Below, piece by piece: positions 61,136 through 64,000 of a stretch of 64,000 bases of DNA. Source of the stretch: Arthrobacter sp. FW306-07-I (GTDB lineage Bacteria > Actinomycetota > Actinomycetes > Actinomycetales > Micrococcaceae); contig NZ_CP084550.1 of the NCBI RefSeq assembly GCF_021800405.1, positions 2,728,001 to 2,792,000 on the forward strand. The letters run 5' to 3'. A program made the translations under genes and the position numbers. Numbering within the stretch: the first letter of the stretch is position 1; every line of letters starts with the position of its first letter. Below the pieces are notes generated by a model. That model did no database searches. It saw only the letters and a list, made by a program, of their open reading frames with translations, and was not told the DNA's origin.

Positions 61136-61997
61136 GGACCCGGCCGTTGATCCCCCGGGCGTCGCGCACGGAACCGATGATGCGGCACACCACATAAATC
61201 AGGAACGACAACGTGGTGACGTAGGGGCTGATCGGGATCCGTCCCCCCAGGGCCAGCAGGATGCCGCCCACGGTTGCCGTCACGGCGAAGACCACGCTCA
61301 GGACCACCACCGCTGCCGGCGACGACGTTACCCGCAGCGCCGCGGCTGCGGGCGTTATCAGCAGGGCAAGCACCAGCAGGGCCCCCACCACCTGGATGGA
61401 CAGGGCCACGCTGACGCCCAGCACAATCATGAACACGATTCCCAGCGTTCGGACGGGCACTCCCCTGGCCTCGGCGAGCTCCGGGTCAACGCTGGCGAAG
61501 TTCAGCGGACGCCACACGGCCACCAGCACAAGCACAACCACGACGGCGGTCCCCGCCAGGGCCTGCAGCTGGACGGTGTCCACGGAGACGATCTGGCCGG
61601 TCAGCAGGCCGAACTTGTTTGCCGCACGGCCCTGGTACAGGGAAAGGAACAGGATGCCAAGTCCCAGGCCGAAGGGCATGATGACGCCGATGATGGAGTT
61701 CTTATCCCTGGCCCGGACCCCCATCAGGCCCAGCAGCAGGGCGGCCGCCACCGAGCCTATGAGCGAGCCAAACACCACGTCCGCCCCAACCAGCAGGGCA
61801 AAGGCGGCACCTGCGAAGGAAAGTTCGGAGATGCCGTGGACCGCGAAGGCAAGGTCCCGTTTCATGACGAATGTTCCCACCAGCCCGCCGAGGAGGCCCA
61901 GGATGGCGCCTGCCCAGATTGAGTTCTGGACCAGGACCAGCAGTTCGCCATAGTTGTCGAAGTTGAAGATGGCGCCCAGGATGCTGTCGGCGTCCAT
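61113..61997 (-). CDS. znuB: Zinc ABC transporter permease
   Basis: 294-residue membrane subunit of the ABC-3 family metal importer: eight or more hydrophobic helices (SIWAGAILGLLGGLVGTFVM, FAGAAFALLVGADVVFG, VVGALLVLALLITPAAAALR). Its ATG overlaps the znuC stop by one base (TGATG). The stop region overlaps the convergent zur gene by 23 bases. Confidence 0.92.
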   Translation of the reverse strand: MDADSILGAIFNFDNYGELLVLVQNSIWAGAILGLLGGLVGTFVMKRDLAFAVHGISELSFAGAAFALLVGADVVFGSLIGSVAAALLLGLMGVRARDKNSIIGVIMPFGLGLGILFLSLYQGRAANKFGLLTGQIVSVDTVQLQALAGTAVVVVLVLVAVWRPLNFASVDPELAEARGVPVRTLGIVFMIVLGVSVALSIQVVGALLVLALLITPAAAALRVTSSPAAVVVLSVVFAVTATVGGILLALGGRIPISPYVTTLSFLIYVVCRIIGSVRDARGINGRVLTVSRQP

Positions 61998-62812
61998 CAG
62001 GCCACCTCCCCTGCCAGCGCGTCCGCCTCGTGGTGGTGATGCGTGGTGGCATCCGGCAGGCCGACGACGACGATCCTGCCGTTGGCATGGATCACCTCCA
62101 CGTGGCTGCCATAGAGGTCTGAGAGCACTTCGGTGGTCATGACCTCTTCCGGCGCCCCCACGCGGAAGCGTCCCCCCGCCAGGTACAGGACCCGGTCCAC
62201 GTAGTCGATGATCGGGTTGATTTCATGGGTCACGAAGACGACGGCGGTGTCGTGTTCCCGGCTCTGTTGGTGGATCAGGGCGCTGACGGCCTGCTGGTGG
62301 TGGAGGTCAAGGGACAGCAGCGGTTCGTCGCAGAGCAGCACCTTTGGGTCCGTGGCCAGTGCCTGCGCCACCCGGAGCCGCTGCTGCTCTCCGCCTGAGA
62401 GCTGGCCAACCGGGACTTTGGCGTAGTCGGAGGCTCCCACCAGTTCCAGCAACTGGTCCACCCTGCGGTTGGTCTTGCGGGCTGAAAGCCGGATCCCAAA
62501 CTTGTGGCCGTCCACGCCCAGGGCCACCAAATCACGGGCGCGCATGGGGGTGTCCGGCGCGAACGACTTCTGCTGGGGAATGTAGCCGATCAGGCTGCTG
62601 CCCCGTTCCACCGGGCGGCCGCCCAAGGTTGCCTGTCCGGACTGCAGCTTCTGCAGGCCCAGCAGGACCTTGAGGAAACTTGTCTTGCCGCTGCCGTTGG
62701 GGCCCAGCACGGCGAAAAACTCCCCGGGCCTGATGTCCAGGTCCAGGTCCTCCCAAAGGGTGCGCTGACCAAACGCGAGGCACGCCCCTTTGAGGCTTAC
62801 GACGGATTTCAC
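61997..62812 (-). CDS. znuC: Zinc ABC transporter ATP-binding protein
   Basis: 271 residues. Walker A GPNGSGKTS (37-45), signature LSGGEQQRLRVAQAL, Walker B VLLCDEPLLSLDLH with the switch histidine in VVFVTHEINP. The C-terminus is His-rich (DATTHHHHEADALAGEVA), a common zinc-buffering tail. The GTG start directly follows the znuA stop (TAGGTG). Confidence 0.93.
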   Translation of the reverse strand: MKSVVSLKGACLAFGQRTLWEDLDLDIRPGEFFAVLGPNGSGKTSFLKVLLGLQKLQSGQATLGGRPVERGSSLIGYIPQQKSFAPDTPMRARDLVALGVDGHKFGIRLSARKTNRRVDQLLELVGASDYAKVPVGQLSGGEQQRLRVAQALATDPKVLLCDEPLLSLDLHHQQAVSALIHQQSREHDTAVVFVTHEINPIIDYVDRVLYLAGGRFRVGAPEEVMTTEVLSDLYGSHVEVIHANGRIVVVGLPDATTHHHHEADALAGEVA

Positions 62813-63796
62813 CTAGTTTGTCTCCAGAACCTTGCTGATGTTGTTCACATTGTCCGTCATCCACTGCAGGTAGGTCTTGCCTTCAGGCAGGGTCTCGGTG
62901 AAGTCGACCACCGGAACACCAGCGGATTCGGCTGCCTTCTTGAGTGCCTCCGTCTGCGGGCCTTCCGTTTGGGCGTTGTAGGCCAGGAGGCGTACGGACT
63001 TCGAGCCAACCAGGTCCGTGGCCTCCTTCAGAACCGCGGGAGGAACGTCGCTGCCCTCCTCGATGGCAGCGGTGTATTGCTCAGGCGTGGCGTTGACCAG
63101 GCCGGCCTCCTCCAAAAGGTAGAGCGGGACTGGCTCCGTGACTGCTACGCGGCTGCCCGGCGTAGCCGCCTTCATGGCGTCCACCTTGGAGTGAAGCTGT
63201 GACAGGGAGGACTTGAAGGAGTCCGCGTTGGCGGTGAAGGAGGCGGCCGAGGCCGGATCCAGCGACGCCAGCTTGCCCGCAATGGCATCGGCCACGCGCT
63301 CCATGGCCGGCAGGCTGTACCACACGTGCTCGTTCAGGCCGCCGTGGTCGTGTCCGCTGTGTGCGCCGGACTCCTCCGCGGGTTTTGCCGACGGGCCGGC
63401 CGTGGCATCCTCCGGGTGGGCAAGCCCGGAAATTTCGACGGCGGTCAGCACGCCTGCACTGTCGATCCTGCTGCCCTCCACCAAGGTATGGATGAAGTCG
63501 TCGTAGCCGCCGCCATTTTCGATGACCAGCTGGGACTTGGACACGGCCAGCCGGTCCTGGGCGGTCGCCTCGTACGAGTGCGGATCCTGCCCGGCGTTGT
63601 TGATGATCGAGGTGACCTTGACCTTGTCACCACCGATGGTCCGGGCAATGTCGCCGTAAACGTTCGTTGATGCCACCACGTTGATACCCTGCTCCGCATC
63701 CGGGGCCTGCGACGGTTGGCCGTTACATGCACTGAGCAGGAGACCGACGCCTGTCAGGGCGGCAAGGAAGGAGCTGGCAGTGGCTGTACGGCGCAC
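62813..63796 (-). CDS. znuA: Zinc ABC transporter substrate-binding lipoprotein
   Basis: 327-residue cluster A-I solute-binding protein. Lipobox LLLSAC anchors it; the metal-binding site includes His in QDPHSYEATAQD, NEHVWYSLP, and Glu/Asp in the later lobe, with the flexible His loop SGAHSGHDHGGLNEH (about 147-161) typical of Zn2+ carriers. The lead gene of the zinc operon, in the order A-C-B. GTG start at 63796. A Zur box lies 54 to 74 bases upstream. Confidence 0.93.
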   Translation of the reverse strand: MRRTATASSFLAALTGVGLLLSACNGQPSQAPDAEQGINVVASTNVYGDIARTIGGDKVKVTSIINNAGQDPHSYEATAQDRLAVSKSQLVIENGGGYDDFIHTLVEGSRIDSAGVLTAVEISGLAHPEDATAGPSAKPAEESGAHSGHDHGGLNEHVWYSLPAMERVADAIAGKLASLDPASAASFTANADSFKSSLSQLHSKVDAMKAATPGSRVAVTEPVPLYLLEEAGLVNATPEQYTAAIEEGSDVPPAVLKEATDLVGSKSVRLLAYNAQTEGPQTEALKKAAESAGVPVVDFTETLPEGKTYLQWMTDNVNNISKVLETN

Positions 63797-63840
63797 GAAA
63801 AACCTCAGTTCACACAGGAAGGGAAGGCGACAGACACAAG

Positions 63841-63870
63841 CCTATACCCAAATGCGAATGATTCCTATTT
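63841..63870 (-). promoter_or_regulatory. Zur box overlapping the znuA promoter
   Basis: A 21-base near-palindrome, AAAT-N2-GAAT-G-ATTC-N2-ATTT, occupies 63850-63870, with symmetry extending into flanking ACCC/AGGT. It matches the form of actinobacterial Zur operators. On the minus strand it overlaps the likely -35 to -10 spacer, with a TATAGG hexamer at 63846 to 63841. Zinc-replete Zur would therefore block znuA transcription. Confidence 0.8.
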
Positions 63871-63897
63871 AGGTTTCACGGGGACTGGTTGGGCCGG

Positions 63898-63924
63898 GGC
63901 GCCCCTGCCTGCCCGAGGGGCGCC
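63898..63924 (-). terminator. Possible hairpin terminator of the gene at the right edge
   Basis: Stem GGCGCCCCT (63898-63906) with AGGGGCGCC (63916-63924), 9-base loop. It lies 9 bases after the stop of the partial minus-strand frame and before the znuA promoter. No T-run is seen. Confidence 0.4.
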
Positions 63925-63932
63925 ACGGTAGG

Positions 63933-64000
63933 TCAGCCTCCGTTCGGCTGCCCCAGTCGGCGAATGCCGGTGGCCTGGGTTGCATCCCGGATCTCACCGA
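63933..64000 (-). CDS. Possible C-terminal end of a gene extending beyond the window
   Basis: A minus-strand frame enters from the right edge and stops with TGA at 63933, ending IRDATQATGIRRLGQPNGG. Only 21 residues are visible, so no family can be named. The composition and placement before a hairpin fit a gene end, but an intergenic chance frame is not excluded. Confidence 0.45.
   Translation of the reverse strand, partial: GEIRDATQATGIRRLGQPNGG

Overview
This is a 64 kb stretch of chromosome from a GC-rich actinobacterium, most likely a Micrococcales member close to Arthrobacter/Pseudarthrobacter. The reasons are high GC throughout, frequent GTG starts, the actinobacterial mismatch endonuclease NucS, a Rho factor with a long Arg/Asp/Asn-rich insertion, DUF3039/DUF2550 proteins, a Cds1-type cysteine desulfhydrase, and the gene order argS-lysA-hom-thrC-thrB-rho-prfA-prmC-tsaC-wecA-atp-DUF2550, which matches the order known from Mycobacterium. 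I see no rRNA, insertion sequence, prophage, CRISPR array or recent island; the window is mostly core genome with some accessory modules.

Layout. 1-1861: NAD salvage (pncB end, pncA). 1866-7243 (minus): SF2 helicase with a DUF3039 partner, glucosamine-6-phosphate deaminase and a two-gene ABC exporter. 7294-16222: Na+/H+ antiporter with a UBP zinc finger, a thioredoxin-like/OYE/DUF3253 operon, a large membrane protein, an AI-2E-type transporter, a hydrolase and a small zinc protein. 16328-17607: nucS and a cold-shock gene with a long leader and a clear terminator. 17691-31243 (minus): wecA, the complete F1Fo ATP synthase operon (atpI-like, atpZ-like, B, E, F, H, A, G, D, C), DUF2550, and then, tightly coupled, an exported esterase and an MprF-like aminoacyl-lipid synthase. 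31532-35984: cell-wall glycosyltransferases and the translation genes tsaC, prmC and prfA. 36227-45201 (minus): rho and the threonine/lysine/arginyl-tRNA block.

45390-48310 (plus) is a compact flavin electron-transfer module: an FMN-binding lipoprotein, the flavin transferase ApbE, and one protein joining an NQR2/RnfD-like membrane domain to a ferredoxin-reductase-like domain. A tRNA-Arg(CCG) follows at 48421. 48558-56158: cation diffusion facilitator, an M4 protealysin-like protease with its emfourin-type inhibitor, HrpA helicase and a solitary KAS III enzyme. 56203-60557: a HIT/alcohol dehydrogenase/sulfurtransferase operon divergent from a cysteine desulfhydrase, and a metallo-beta-lactamase-fold protein. 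60674-63870: Zur and the zinc ABC importer ZnuABC with a recognisable Zur box.

The points I consider most worth a second look are the flavinylation module with its single-chain membrane reductase, a 108-bp nested inverted-repeat element lying where rpmE sits in mycobacteria, the protease/inhibitor pair, the lipid-remodelling pair attached to the ATP synthase operon, and a short epsilon subunit without the inhibitory C-terminal domain.
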